DNA of 8,824 nt from an uncultured Lachnospiraceae bacterium. GTDB lineage: Bacteria > Bacillota > Clostridia > Lachnospirales > Lachnospiraceae. Position 1 is the stretch's first letter. Every line of letters begins with the position of its first letter. The notes beneath the pieces were generated by a model. That model worked only from the letters and a program-made list of their open reading frames with translations. It did not search any database and was not told the origin of the DNA. This document shows positions 1-7,432 of the stretch, in pieces. Location of the stretch: positions 1 through 8,824 of the forward strand of contig CANRJU010000093.1 in NCBI GenBank assembly GCA_947631075.1, written 5' to 3'. Position numbers and translations under genes: made by a program.

Positions 1-30
1 CGGCATGCCGAGGGTGATAATCCAAAAATA

Positions 31-108
31 TTACTTCATTCTATATGAATTTGCGAAAAATACTTGACATTACCTCATTCTATGGGAATTTGCGAAAAAT
101 ACTTGACA
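31..108. repeat. Two 39-bp tandem direct repeats, possible mobile-element end
   Basis: Units at 31-69 and 70-108 differ at only three positions (36 of 39 identical). A third copy begins at 109 and fades after about six bases. On the minus strand each unit starts TGTCAAGTATTTTTCGCAAA. Repeated subterminal motifs starting with TG are typical of the ends of some insertion sequences, for example the IS21 family, so this may be the right end of an element lying to the left, with an outer boundary near 108/109. That is inference: no transposase is visible in bases 1-30 and no matching opposite end is in the window. Each unit also contains TTGACA, a -35-like hexamer, but no convincing -10 follows. 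Confidence 0.75.
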
Positions 109-155
109 TTACCTTTAAAGCAGTTTGGAATGCCAGTTTATGTGAATAAGATGAG

Positions 156-186
156 AAAAGACCGGAGCAAGTGGCTTCGGTCTTTT
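156..186. terminator. Bidirectional rho-independent terminator candidate
   Basis: Arms of 13 bases (156-168 and 174-186) pair completely apart from one G-U wobble, around a 5-base loop (169-173). The outer arms are AAAAG and CTTTT, so either strand yields a GC-rich stem followed by U residues. It lies immediately after the stop codon of the minus-strand HTH remnant at 186-188, which it probably served originally. It is now the first strong terminator downstream of the phosphonate/ABC operon, about 230 bases past the permease stop. Confidence 0.75.
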
Positions 187-361
187 CAAATATTGGCTTT
201 ATATTTCCACTTCCCGCGCTCGTTGATCTTAATGAGCTTCCCCCTCCTCAGCAAGTTGCGAAAGGATTCTGTTTGCCGTAGCCGGAGAAACGTCGAACAG
301 TCGGCAGACATCGGAGTTCATTATAAATGGGTGCGTTTTCAAGTGCTATTATATCTTTTTC
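186..361 (-). pseudogene. Remnant of a Fic-like protein C-terminal winged-helix domain, frameshifted
   Basis: The minus strand encodes a recognisable winged HTH end in three frame segments. Bases 361-341 give EKDIIAL. Bases 339-241 give KTHPFIMNSDVCRLFDVSPA, then TANRILSQLAEEGG-type sequence. Bases 239-186 give KLIKINERGKWKYKANI and a stop. One frame change is at base 340; the other is in a run of five G (minus strand) at 240-244. The pattern HPF-x10-SPATANRIL-x2-L-x2-EGKL resembles the C-terminal winged helix of Fic-family proteins and of some AlbA_2-type ATP-binding regulators. The catalytic part is absent upstream, where stops and the permease gene intervene. It is therefore most likely a dead 3' fragment; a sequencing error could explain the G-run shift but not the missing body. 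Confidence 0.6.
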
Positions 362-417
362 CAACGTATTTCATTTTATCCGAAATATAGTTCACACCAT
401 AAAATATATGATATAAT

Positions 418-1989
418 TTAGTGTAAATTTCTCGCAAATATATTGGATACACCTTTAACCAAAATATTCACCCCAAGTATCACAATCGACACAAACGCTG
501 CGCTTTCCATCAGCAGTTGGGCTTCAAACTGGTTTATCATCAGCGCAACAGGCTTTGGAGCGGGAGGCGCTAAGAACGACACCGCCGAAATCGTCATCAT
601 CGAATTGACAAAGAAATAGGTAAACATTTCGATCAGCGTTCCCCTGACTTTCGGAATGATAACGTCTTTTATCATGAAAAATCTGCGGATTCCAAGGCTT
701 TGACCGACCGCTTCGAGATTGGGATTGACCTTGCCGAGGGTGTTATACATCATAAGATACGGCGAGGCGAAGAAGTGTATCGAATTAACAAGAATCACAA
801 TCAACACCGTTCCGTAAATCGGGGAACCGTGGAAGAAGATGACGTAGGAAAGTCCCAAAACTATTCCGGGAATCGCCATTGAGGTGATTGAAATGAGGTG
901 CAATCCTTTGCTGAATTTGCCCTTTAATCTTGCAGTCATGTATGAACATACGAAAGCAAGCGCTGTGCCTAAAAGCGCTGTTGCGACGGAGTATAAAAGC
1001 GAATTGAGGAGATATTTATCCGCTCCCCTGCTTATAGTCTTTTGGACATGATAGAACGTCGGCGTGGGGTCAATCGGGTATTTTGTTTCAAACACCATTA
1101 TGCAGAACGACGCTATCGGGGCAAAGACGCATAAGCAGATGATTCCGCAGAATATATACGACAGGATTTTCTGCACGGCTGACTTTTTCGGTTCAACTTG
1201 CTCAGAAACGAAGCCGCTTTGGCTGCGCTCGGGGTTTAAAAGGTCAACAATAAACGCCGCAATCGCGGGTATAAGCAGGAACGCTCCTATAACGCTTCCG
1301 CTGTCGTAATCTATCATTCCGACGGCTTTGTTATACATCAGAACCGAGAGCGTGACTGTCTTTCCACCGACCATAAGCGGCACGCCGTAGTCGGTCACTA
1401 TCATCGTAAAGACTGCGAAAAATGCGGATATTATCGTCTTTTTGAGATAGGGCAGTGTGATGTCAATAAACCTGCTGCGCGCGGGTATGCCGAGAACATC
1501 TGCGGCTTTATAAGTCATTCCGTCCTCGTATTCGAGTATGCTTGAAAACATCAAAAACGCAACAGGGAACGAATACAGCACCGAGCCGGTGACTATTCCC
1601 CAAAAGCCGTAGATACTGCCGTTAAGATGCAGAAGATTTGTCAGCAGTCCGTTTGCGCCGAACAGAGCTACAAGCCCGAAAGCGTGGGAAATTGACGGAA
1701 TAAGCATAGGGATAACAAAAATCATTCCGAAAAGCGACTTGAGCTTTATATCCGTTCTGCGTATGCACCATGCCGCAAGAATCGCAAGAATAAGTGAAAT
1801 AATCGTCGCGACGAGAGCTGTGGATATTGAATTTTTGACGGCAGGCAGGAACTGCGGGGAACTTACCATCGAGGCAAAACCGCTCGGAGTTATGCGGCAG
1901 AGCATCGAAACTATCGGCGCTATAACGCAGATTATAAAGAAAAGCGCAATGCAGATATTTATTATGAGTTTGGAGGTGTTCTTCTTCAT
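418..1989 (-). CDS. ABC transporter permease, two fused membrane domains (likely AEP/phosphonate uptake)
   Basis: This 523-residue inner-membrane protein has two binding-protein-dependent permease domains in tandem, about 12 hydrophobic segments in all. A polar linker at about residues 252-272 separates the halves. Each half has an EAA-type loop that contacts the ATPase: KAADVLGIP...ITLP at 161-180 and NLEAVGQSLGI...IIP at 424-446. This is the fused FbpB-like arrangement, whereas the Salmonella AEP importer uses separate PhnU and PhnV. The ATG at 1989 is preceded by GGAGG five bases away, inside the last codons of the ATPase gene; the gap between the genes is one base. It is the last gene of the operon. 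The fold class is certain. The substrate is inferred only from the adjacent AEP genes; ferric iron, polyamine or sugar phosphate uptake uses related permeases. Confidence 0.85.
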   Translation of the reverse strand: MKKNTSKLIINICIALFFIICVIAPIVSMLCRITPSGFASMVSSPQFLPAVKNSISTALVATIISLILAILAAWCIRRTDIKLKSLFGMIFVIPMLIPSISHAFGLVALFGANGLLTNLLHLNGSIYGFWGIVTGSVLYSFPVAFLMFSSILEYEDGMTYKAADVLGIPARSRFIDITLPYLKKTIISAFFAVFTMIVTDYGVPLMVGGKTVTLSVLMYNKAVGMIDYDSGSVIGAFLLIPAIAAFIVDLLNPERSQSGFVSEQVEPKKSAVQKILSYIFCGIICLCVFAPIASFCIMVFETKYPIDPTPTFYHVQKTISRGADKYLLNSLLYSVATALLGTALAFVCSYMTARLKGKFSKGLHLISITSMAIPGIVLGLSYVIFFHGSPIYGTVLIVILVNSIHFFASPYLMMYNTLGKVNPNLEAVGQSLGIRRFFMIKDVIIPKVRGTLIEMFTYFFVNSMMTISAVSFLAPPAPKPVALMINQFEAQLLMESAAFVSIVILGVNILVKGVSNIFARNLH

Positions 1990-1990
1990 A

Positions 1991-2761
1991 TCATCCTCCG
2001 CGCCTTTGCTCTATAAACTTCGACAGAGAATCGACTTTTGCCTGCAAGTTATCTATAACGAAGGTCTTTACATACTCACCTGCCGGATTTTTGAGAATGT
2101 TTTCGGGAGTATCTATCTGACAAATTTCGCCCTGATTCATTATCATTATGCGGTCAGAGAGGGCAAACGCTTCCTCCTGGTCGTGGGTGACATAGATCAT
2201 AGTCGTACCGAATTGAGCCTGAAGCCCTTTAAGCTCTTTTCTCATAGAAAGCCGCGTTGCGACGTCGAGTGCGGACATCGGCTCGTCCAAAAGAACGATG
2301 TCTGGATTAAGAGCAAGCGTCCTTGCTATTGCAACTCTTTGCTGCTGACCGCCGGAAAGGTTTTTCGGGTACTTCTTTATATGCTCCGAAAGCCCGACGG
2401 CGGATATCATATCAAGCGCCGTTTTCTCGGCATCGGATTTGGATATGCTGTGAAACTTTAGGGCATATTTTACATTTTGAAGAACTGTCATATTCTCAAA
2501 AAGAGCATAGTTCTGAAAGACGATACCCATGCCGCGCTTGTCGGGCGCGGCTTTGGTTATGTCTTCTCCGTCTTTTGTGATTTTTCCGGTGTCGGGTTCC
2601 AAAAGTCCGATGAGAATTCGCAAAAGCGTCGTTTTTCCGCAGCCTGAGGCTCCGAGTATAGAAAGAAACTCTCCGTCTTTGACATCAAAACTGACGCTTT
2701 TTAAGATCCCCGTTTCGCGGTAGCTTTTGGAAACGTTTTCAATAATCAGCTTGCTGCTCAT
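1991..2761 (-). CDS. ABC transporter ATP-binding protein (PhnT/FbpC-like, short form)
   Basis: This cytoplasmic ATPase powers the importer. With the ATG at 2761 it has 256 residues. Walker A is GASGCGKT at 37-44, the Q-loop glutamine is Q83, the signature LSGGQ is at 135-139, Walker B is IVLLDEP at 155-161 and the switch histidine is H193. I chose the ATG at 2761 because it forms an ATGA overlap with the stop of the binding-protein gene (2758-2760), a usual sign of translational coupling; a GTG at 2773 would add four residues. PhnT, FbpC and PotA-type ATPases usually run to about 350 residues with a C-terminal TOBE/OB regulatory domain. This one stops just after the nucleotide-binding domain, so it probably lacks that control element. 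Confidence 0.9.
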   Translation of the reverse strand: MSSKLIIENVSKSYRETGILKSVSFDVKDGEFLSILGASGCGKTTLLRILIGLLEPDTGKITKDGEDITKAAPDKRGMGIVFQNYALFENMTVLQNVKYALKFHSISKSDAEKTALDMISAVGLSEHIKKYPKNLSGGQQQRVAIARTLALNPDIVLLDEPMSALDVATRLSMRKELKGLQAQFGTTMIYVTHDQEEAFALSDRIMIMNQGEICQIDTPENILKNPAGEYVKTFVIDNLQAKVDSLSKFIEQRRGG

Positions 2762-3756
2762 GAGAACGTCCACTTGGCCAAAAGCCTCTCCTTTTCGTCG
2801 AGGGTGTCGTTAGACATGTTTCCGTAGTCAACATTCTTCGGGAATCCCTCAACGTCGGGTATGTAATCCTTGAAAATCTGGTCGGGGAAGTAAAGCTCGT
2901 TATCTCCCTTGCAGAGGTCGGTGGCAAGATAGTTGAACGCTTCCATAACGCACTCGCGGTCTGCGCTCGAAGCCAAAACGGCATTGCCGTACATGCTGTA
3001 TGGCGCACCCTCCTCAAAGAATACTATTTCAAGGTTTACGCCCTCTTTTATCTCGGTAACAGCCTGAGAAATCATTCCGAGGCCGATTCCCGCTTCTCCC
3101 TGAACGAGCGCATTTACAGGACCCGAGCCTGACGAAGTATACTGTAAAACATTCTTAGAAAAATCCTCAAAGTATTTGAATGCTTCGTCTTCGCCCCATT
3201 CGTTAGTGAGCTGCCTTAAGAACATATAGCCTGTTCCCGAAGACGCCGGACTCGGCATTGAGATGAGTCCCTCATATTTCGGGTCTAAAAGGTCCTGATA
3301 AGAAGACGGCTTTTCCACGCCCTTTGATTCCAGAACAGCAGGGTTAAATATGACGCAGCCGCCGTTTTTGACCTCAGGGGTGAATTTGTGGTTGGCGGGA
3401 ACTATATCGTCCAAAAATACCGAGAAATCGAAGTCGGTAAGCTCGGCAAGATAGTCCTCGCACTTGTAGAGATAGCCGTACTCCTCAGACAGAATTATGT
3501 CGCAGGAGCAGTTTTCGCCCTCCTCCAAAACCTTTGCGGCAATGGTGGAACTGTTCATATATTCCATTGTGAAAACGTAGTCGGGGAACTTCTTTTCAAG
3601 CTCATCAAGGTAATACTGGTTCTTGTAGTCCTCGCCGCTTGTCCAGATAACTATGCTGTTATCCGCCACATCAGATGAACCTGCGCAGCTTGTTAAAAGC
3701 CCGAGGCAGATTACTGCAGCCATTGCGACCGCCGCTATTTTTTTGATACTTTTCAT
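2758..3756 (-). CDS. Lipoprotein substrate-binding protein of ABC importer (PhnS-like candidate)
   Basis: This 332-residue extracellular binding protein is anchored as a lipoprotein. It has a charged N-terminus, a hydrophobic stretch at about 7-21 and a lipobox LTSC ending at C24. The mature part follows the Fbp/PhnS/PotD-like type: an early IVIWTSGED strand (35-43), SPASSGTGY around 169-177, and YTSSGSGPVNALVQGEAGIG around 206-225, a ligand-site region typical of iron(III)- and AEP-type binding proteins. The ATG at 3756 has AAAGGAG eight bases upstream. It is the first of three transporter genes, which are translationally coupled or nearly so. Placement directly after the AEP biosynthesis genes suggests AEP or another phosphonate as ligand. 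This is inference, and iron or polyamine cannot be excluded from sequence alone. Confidence 0.8.
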   Translation of the reverse strand: MKSIKKIAAVAMAAVICLGLLTSCAGSSDVADNSIVIWTSGEDYKNQYYLDELEKKFPDYVFTMEYMNSSTIAAKVLEEGENCSCDIILSEEYGYLYKCEDYLAELTDFDFSVFLDDIVPANHKFTPEVKNGGCVIFNPAVLESKGVEKPSSYQDLLDPKYEGLISMPSPASSGTGYMFLRQLTNEWGEDEAFKYFEDFSKNVLQYTSSGSGPVNALVQGEAGIGLGMISQAVTEIKEGVNLEIVFFEEGAPYSMYGNAVLASSADRECVMEAFNYLATDLCKGDNELYFPDQIFKDYIPDVEGFPKNVDYGNMSNDTLDEKERLLAKWTFS

Positions 3757-3786
3757 TTTGATTACTCCTTTGCTAATACAGGTTTT

Positions 3787-3834
3787 GGCTTTATTAAGCC
3801 GGGTTTATATCATGCTTTTGGCTTGCGCCAAAGC
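3787..3834 (-). promoter_or_regulatory. Intergenic hairpins and possible internal promoter for the transporter genes
   Basis: The 84-base gap between decarboxylase and binding protein is the only sizeable break in the operon. It holds a small perfect hairpin (3787-3791 with 3796-3800, loop of four) and a second hairpin of eight pairs with one bulged T (3814-3822 with 3827-3834, loop of four). Neither is followed by a U-run on the minus strand, so neither looks like a classic terminator. A minus-strand promoter candidate overlaps them: TTGGCG (3831-3826), a 16-base spacer ending in TGA, then TATAAA (3809-3804), an extended -10 form. The hairpins may stabilise an mRNA end or tune expression between the two halves of the operon. 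Confidence 0.35.
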
Positions 3835-3840
3835 GGATAT

Positions 3841-4962
3841 TCACTTGTTTTGTAAATGCCCTACAAAGGCATTTTTGTTTTGTTGAGTAGTGGTTGTAGG
3901 TCTCCCCAAATCAGCTCTCGCTCCAATTGAGCACTTTACCTCAATCAAGCTCAGCTCGTTCCTCAGTTTCACTGCTTCCAACTCCACATCAAGATCTTCA
4001 AAGTTATCCACGCTCACTGCGCTCGGATACCCGCAGCCCTTTGCGATTGCGACAAGGTCTATCTTTGACGCTACCGTGGGCATACCGCCTACAGTTTCGT
4101 GAGCACCGTTGTTGACGACGATGTGGACAATGTTTTTCGGCACATTCGCGCCAATGACAGCCATTGCTCCCATATGCATAAGCGCGGCTCCGTCGCCGTC
4201 TATTACCCAAATCTTTTTCTCCGGTTTTTGTGTGGCAATCCCGAGTGCAATCGAGGACGCGTGACCCATAGAACCGACGGTAAGGAAGTCTTTTTCATGA
4301 CCTTCTCCTCGCACTTCGCGGATTTCAAAAAGCTCACGGCTTGCCTTGCCGGTCGTCGAAACGATCGGGTCGTCACCGGTATGCTCAGCTATATGCCTGA
4401 TGATGTCTTCGCGGGTCATTGTGTTGGCATTCTCATACTTGACCTTGCCGTCAAACTCCAATGCGCCTTTTCTTACTACAAATGCGACTTGCTTGCCGGC
4501 TGCGAGAATCTGCTTAAACTCCTGCATTTTCTCGGCGAGCTCTTCCTCGGTCGTATCTTTTGAGATGACAAAGTGCGCCATGTCCATGTCTTCAAGCAGC
4601 TTGAGCGTTACCTCTCCCTGATAGATATGCTGAGGTTCGTCATGAACGCCCGGCTCGCCTCGCCAGCCGACGATGAACACGCAGGGAATCGCGTAAACCT
4701 TGTCGTTCATAAGGCTTGCGACCGGGTTGATGATGTTTCCCTCGCCGGAGTTCTGCATATATACGACCGGAATTTTACCGGTTGCAAGGTGATACCCCGC
4801 CGCCAAAGCAACCGCGTTGCCCTCGTTAGCGGCGATGATGTGGTGCTTCGGGTCGGTGCCGTATCTGTCGATCAAGTAGTCACAGAGGGCGCGAAGCTGG
4901 GAATCGGGAACACCGGAATAGAAGTCTGAGCCTATTGTTTCAATAAGTGATGTTACTTTCAT
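3841..4962 (-). CDS. ppd: Phosphonopyruvate decarboxylase (Ppd/AepY)
   Basis: This cytoplasmic thiamine diphosphate enzyme converts phosphonopyruvate to phosphonoacetaldehyde and CO2, the irreversible step that pulls the unfavourable PEP mutase reaction forward. Its 373 residues match the usual family size. Visible signatures are the N-terminal SDFYSGVPDS (12-21), the cofactor-activating glutamate E47 in NEGNAVALAAG, YMQNSGEGN (68-76), VGWRGEPG (98-105), the ThDP/Mg motif starting GDGA at 256 and ending with N284-N285, and the C-terminal LGRPTTT (352-358) typical of the family. The ATG at 4962 has GAGGT seven bases upstream, and the gene starts 11 bases after the mutase stop. Sulfopyruvate decarboxylases are related, but adjacency to PEP mutase and PhnW settles the assignment. 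Confidence 0.95.
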   Translation of the reverse strand: MKVTSLIETIGSDFYSGVPDSQLRALCDYLIDRYGTDPKHHIIAANEGNAVALAAGYHLATGKIPVVYMQNSGEGNIINPVASLMNDKVYAIPCVFIVGWRGEPGVHDEPQHIYQGEVTLKLLEDMDMAHFVISKDTTEEELAEKMQEFKQILAAGKQVAFVVRKGALEFDGKVKYENANTMTREDIIRHIAEHTGDDPIVSTTGKASRELFEIREVRGEGHEKDFLTVGSMGHASSIALGIATQKPEKKIWVIDGDGAALMHMGAMAVIGANVPKNIVHIVVNNGAHETVGGMPTVASKIDLVAIAKGCGYPSAVSVDNFEDLDVELEAVKLRNELSLIEVKCSIGARADLGRPTTTTQQNKNAFVGHLQNK

Positions 4963-4973
4963 TATGTACCTCG

Positions 4974-6272
4974 TTAAAGCTCGTCGATGAGCGAGATTAT
5001 ATCTTTTATCGGCATCAGGCGGCTGTCGACCTCTTTGGCACGGTGGTATTTAAGAATATCCTTGGCGGTCTGCTCCATCGCCGGAAATGCGCTTCGGGTC
5101 AGCTGGTTCGCGTAGATCACGATGTTCACGCCGTGAGCGGCAAGCTCGTCCTCGGTGATGACGTTAAACGACGACGGCACGACAACGATCGGCGTGTGCT
5201 TGTCCTTTTCGCGGAATTTGTCGCAGAATTCGAGTATCTCTGCGGGGTCTTTCTTGCGGCTGTGAATCATTATGCCGTCCGCGCCCGCCTCCACAAATGC
5301 AAATGCCCTTGCGAGCGCGTCGTCCATTCCCTTTTCAAGAATCAGGCTCTCTATTCGCGCTATTATCATGAAATCGTCTGTAAGCTGCGCGCGCTTTCCG
5401 GCGGAAATCTTCTCGCTGAACTCCTCAATAGATGCCTGAGTTTGCTCTACCTCGGTGCCGAAAAGGCTGTTCTTTTTAAGCCCCTTTTTGTCCTCGATGA
5501 TTACCGCCGAAACGCCCATTCGCTCGAGAGTTCTAACATTGTAGACAAAGTGCTCGGTAAGTCCGCCCGTGTCGCCGTCGAGGATAATAGGCTTAGTCGT
5601 GACCTCCATAATGTCGTCGATCGTGCGAAGACGGGAGGACATATCCACGAGCTCAATATCCGGCTTGCCCTTGGCGGTTGAATCGCAGAGGGAGCTAACC
5701 CACATCGCATCGAACTGGTCGAGCTTGCCGCTTTCTTCAACAACTGTGGTTTTCTCGGCGATAAGCCCGGTCAGACCGCTGTGAGCTTCGATTACTTTTA
5801 CAATCGGACACATATCTATGAGCTGCCTTAAACGCTTGCGGCGGTATTCGGGCATAGCGAGCTTTTCGGCAAGCTGAGAATCGACCTTTTTGACCTTTTC
5901 ATTGTATGTATATCCAACCTCAATAAGCTCGCCGCCGTACTCCGAAAGAAGGTCTATTACGTTCTGACGAATCGCCGACATTGCGCCCTCTTTCCAGTTG
6001 TCGCCGTGAATTACATAGTCAGGTCTGAGCTTTTTTATAATGCCGTCATAGAGCATATCCTCCTGAACGACTACCTCTTCCACTCCGTCAAGGCTTTTGT
6101 AAAGCTTAATTCTCTCATCAAGTGAAATGGTCGGAAAACGGTTATAGCGAATCAGCGCCTCGTCGGTCAGCGCACCCACTACGACTTTTCCGTATTTATG
6201 AGCCTGCTCGATTATATTCAAATGCCCTTCGTGGATAACGTCGGTGCAAAAACAAGTGTAAACGGTTTTCAT
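4974..6272 (-). CDS. pepM: Phosphoenolpyruvate mutase with N-terminal nucleotidyltransferase-like domain (PepM/AepX)
   Basis: This enzyme makes the C-P bond by converting PEP to phosphonopyruvate. From the ATG at 6272 it has 432 residues. The C-terminal isocitrate-lyase-type mutase domain (about 155-432) carries the hallmark EDKxxxxxNS (E260-S269), DGDTGG (232-237) and ARIESL (305-310). The N-terminal domain (about 1-135) is cytidylyltransferase-like with HEGH at 14-17 and HGDNWKEG at 89-96, as in mutases of this architecture and in bifunctional Fom1. The second signature of that superfamily, a GISST-like segment after the EYT-type strand, is not visible; YTYNEKVKKV (121-130) stands there. 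Three consecutive ATG codons follow GGAGG. The third (6272) has the best spacing, seven bases, and gives the family-typical MKTVY start. The gap to phnW is 13 bases. Confidence 0.95.
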   Translation of the reverse strand: MKTVYTCFCTDVIHEGHLNIIEQAHKYGKVVVGALTDEALIRYNRFPTISLDERIKLYKSLDGVEEVVVQEDMLYDGIIKKLRPDYVIHGDNWKEGAMSAIRQNVIDLLSEYGGELIEVGYTYNEKVKKVDSQLAEKLAMPEYRRKRLRQLIDMCPIVKVIEAHSGLTGLIAEKTTVVEESGKLDQFDAMWVSSLCDSTAKGKPDIELVDMSSRLRTIDDIMEVTTKPIILDGDTGGLTEHFVYNVRTLERMGVSAVIIEDKKGLKKNSLFGTEVEQTQASIEEFSEKISAGKRAQLTDDFMIIARIESLILEKGMDDALARAFAFVEAGADGIMIHSRKKDPAEILEFCDKFREKDKHTPIVVVPSSFNVITEDELAAHGVNIVIYANQLTRSAFPAMEQTAKDILKYHRAKEVDSRLMPIKDIISLIDEL

Positions 6273-6285
6273 CATCATACCTCCG

Positions 6286-7419
6286 TCAGTCATTATATTT
6301 CACCGGAGTTTTTACTCCGCATGCCGCCAGAGCTTCCTTAAATACCTTGAAAAACTCAACAATATCCTGCTCGTCAATCGCTCCCAGAGCGCAAAGGCGG
6401 AAAGTATTTGTGGTCGAGATTTTTCCGGGATAAATCGTGAAGCCCCGCTCATAGCAGTAGTCATGAACCTTTTCAAAGCTCCAGTTTGGGTCGTCGGGAT
6501 AAATTGCCGAAGAAACCAATCCTGCACGCCATTCAGGCTTTATTACCTGTTTAAATCCGAGCTCGTCAAGACCCTTGTTAATTGCGTTGAAAACTCTTGT
6601 ATGCCGTGCCCATTTTGCCTGTTCGCCCTCCGCCCAATACTCTTTGAGTGCCTGTAAAGTGGCGTAAATCGTCTGAACAGGCGGGGTGAAGTGCATTTCC
6701 CCTGTCTTTTCAAAATAGTCATATTGCAGGAAGAGATTGCAGTAATATGAGCGTTTAGGATAATTTGCGGAATCTTCGATAACAGCCCAGTTTCCGACGA
6801 CAAATGAAAGCCCTGTAAACGCCATCAATCCTTTCTGAGCCGAAGCCATCAAAAAGTCGATGTTGTCCTCTTCAATGTCAATAGGGCGCATGGCGTAAGT
6901 GCTGGTAGTGTCGGTAATGAATATTGCACCGTATCTGTGTGCAAGCGCGCCTATCTCTCGTATAGGGTTCAGGATTCCTGTTCCTGTCTCATTGTGTGTA
7001 GTATATACTACAGCAATATCCGAATTTTCCCTCAAGGTTTTCTCAATCTCGGTAAGATTGGGGAGCTCGTCCACGGGGTATTTAAGCTCTATGTATGGAA
7101 GCCCGTAATACTGGCAGATTTCTACTGCACGAGTACTGTATGCACCGTTGTTGATGACGAGGATCTTCTTGTTCGCAGGCAAAAGCGAATTCAGACAGAC
7201 GTCAATATTCAATGTTCCCGAGCCGCAGAAAAGAACCGAAGTATACTTTTCCAAATCGCCGTGTACGATTCTGACCAAGTCCTCGCGAAGGCCTTTCATC
7301 AACGAGGCAAATTCCTTCTCACGCGGACAGATGTCGGGAACGACCTGGGCATATTTTACCGAGTCGGTCGTGGTGGAAGGACCCGGGTTTAATAGGATAT
7401 TCCTTTTTATTGGCTGCAT
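6286..7419 (-). CDS. phnW: 2-aminoethylphosphonate:pyruvate aminotransferase (PhnW/AepZ)
   Basis: This PLP aminotransferase interconverts phosphonoacetaldehyde plus alanine and AEP plus pyruvate. Next to PEP mutase and decarboxylase, and without phosphonatase (PhnX), it should act here in the AEP-forming direction. Its 377 residues show LLNPGPSTTT (9-18), GSGT (67-70) for phosphate binding, THNETGTG (141-148), the PLP-nitrogen aspartate D170 in ITDTTS, the Schiff-base lysine K196 in SAQKG, MHFTPP (242-247) and the substrate arginine candidate R341 in NTFRL. I chose the ATG at 7419: AGAGG lies eight bases upstream and the protein then begins MQPIKRNILLNPGP as in the family. An in-frame start at 7455 would add 12 residues lying within the end of the preceding gene. 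Confidence 0.95.
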   Translation of the reverse strand: MQPIKRNILLNPGPSTTTDSVKYAQVVPDICPREKEFASLMKGLREDLVRIVHGDLEKYTSVLFCGSGTLNIDVCLNSLLPANKKILVINNGAYSTRAVEICQYYGLPYIELKYPVDELPNLTEIEKTLRENSDIAVVYTTHNETGTGILNPIREIGALAHRYGAIFITDTTSTYAMRPIDIEEDNIDFLMASAQKGLMAFTGLSFVVGNWAVIEDSANYPKRSYYCNLFLQYDYFEKTGEMHFTPPVQTIYATLQALKEYWAEGEQAKWARHTRVFNAINKGLDELGFKQVIKPEWRAGLVSSAIYPDDPNWSFEKVHDYCYERGFTIYPGKISTTNTFRLCALGAIDEQDIVEFFKVFKEALAACGVKTPVKYND

Positions 7420-7432
7420 TTTATTTTCCTCT

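Noticed and set aside
64..390. Plus-strand 108-residue open frame at the left edge
   Set aside because: It runs through the tandem repeats, the terminator hairpin and antisense to the HTH remnant. It has no ribosome binding site or recognisable domain, and its composition is that of translated repeat and antisense sequence.
1739..2461. Plus-strand 240-residue frame antisense to permease and ATPase
   Set aside because: The opposite strand encodes proteins with complete ABC motifs. This frame shows no domain and crosses two real genes.
2762..2773. GTG start for the ABC ATPase at 2773
   Set aside because: The ATG at 2761 gives the common ATGA stop/start overlap with the binding-protein gene and the expected N-terminus. 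The GTG is possible but less likely.
4947..5681. Plus-strand 244-residue frame antisense to PEP mutase
   Set aside because: It is a mirror of the conserved mutase domain; its length reflects codon bias on the coding strand. No start signal or known motif was seen.
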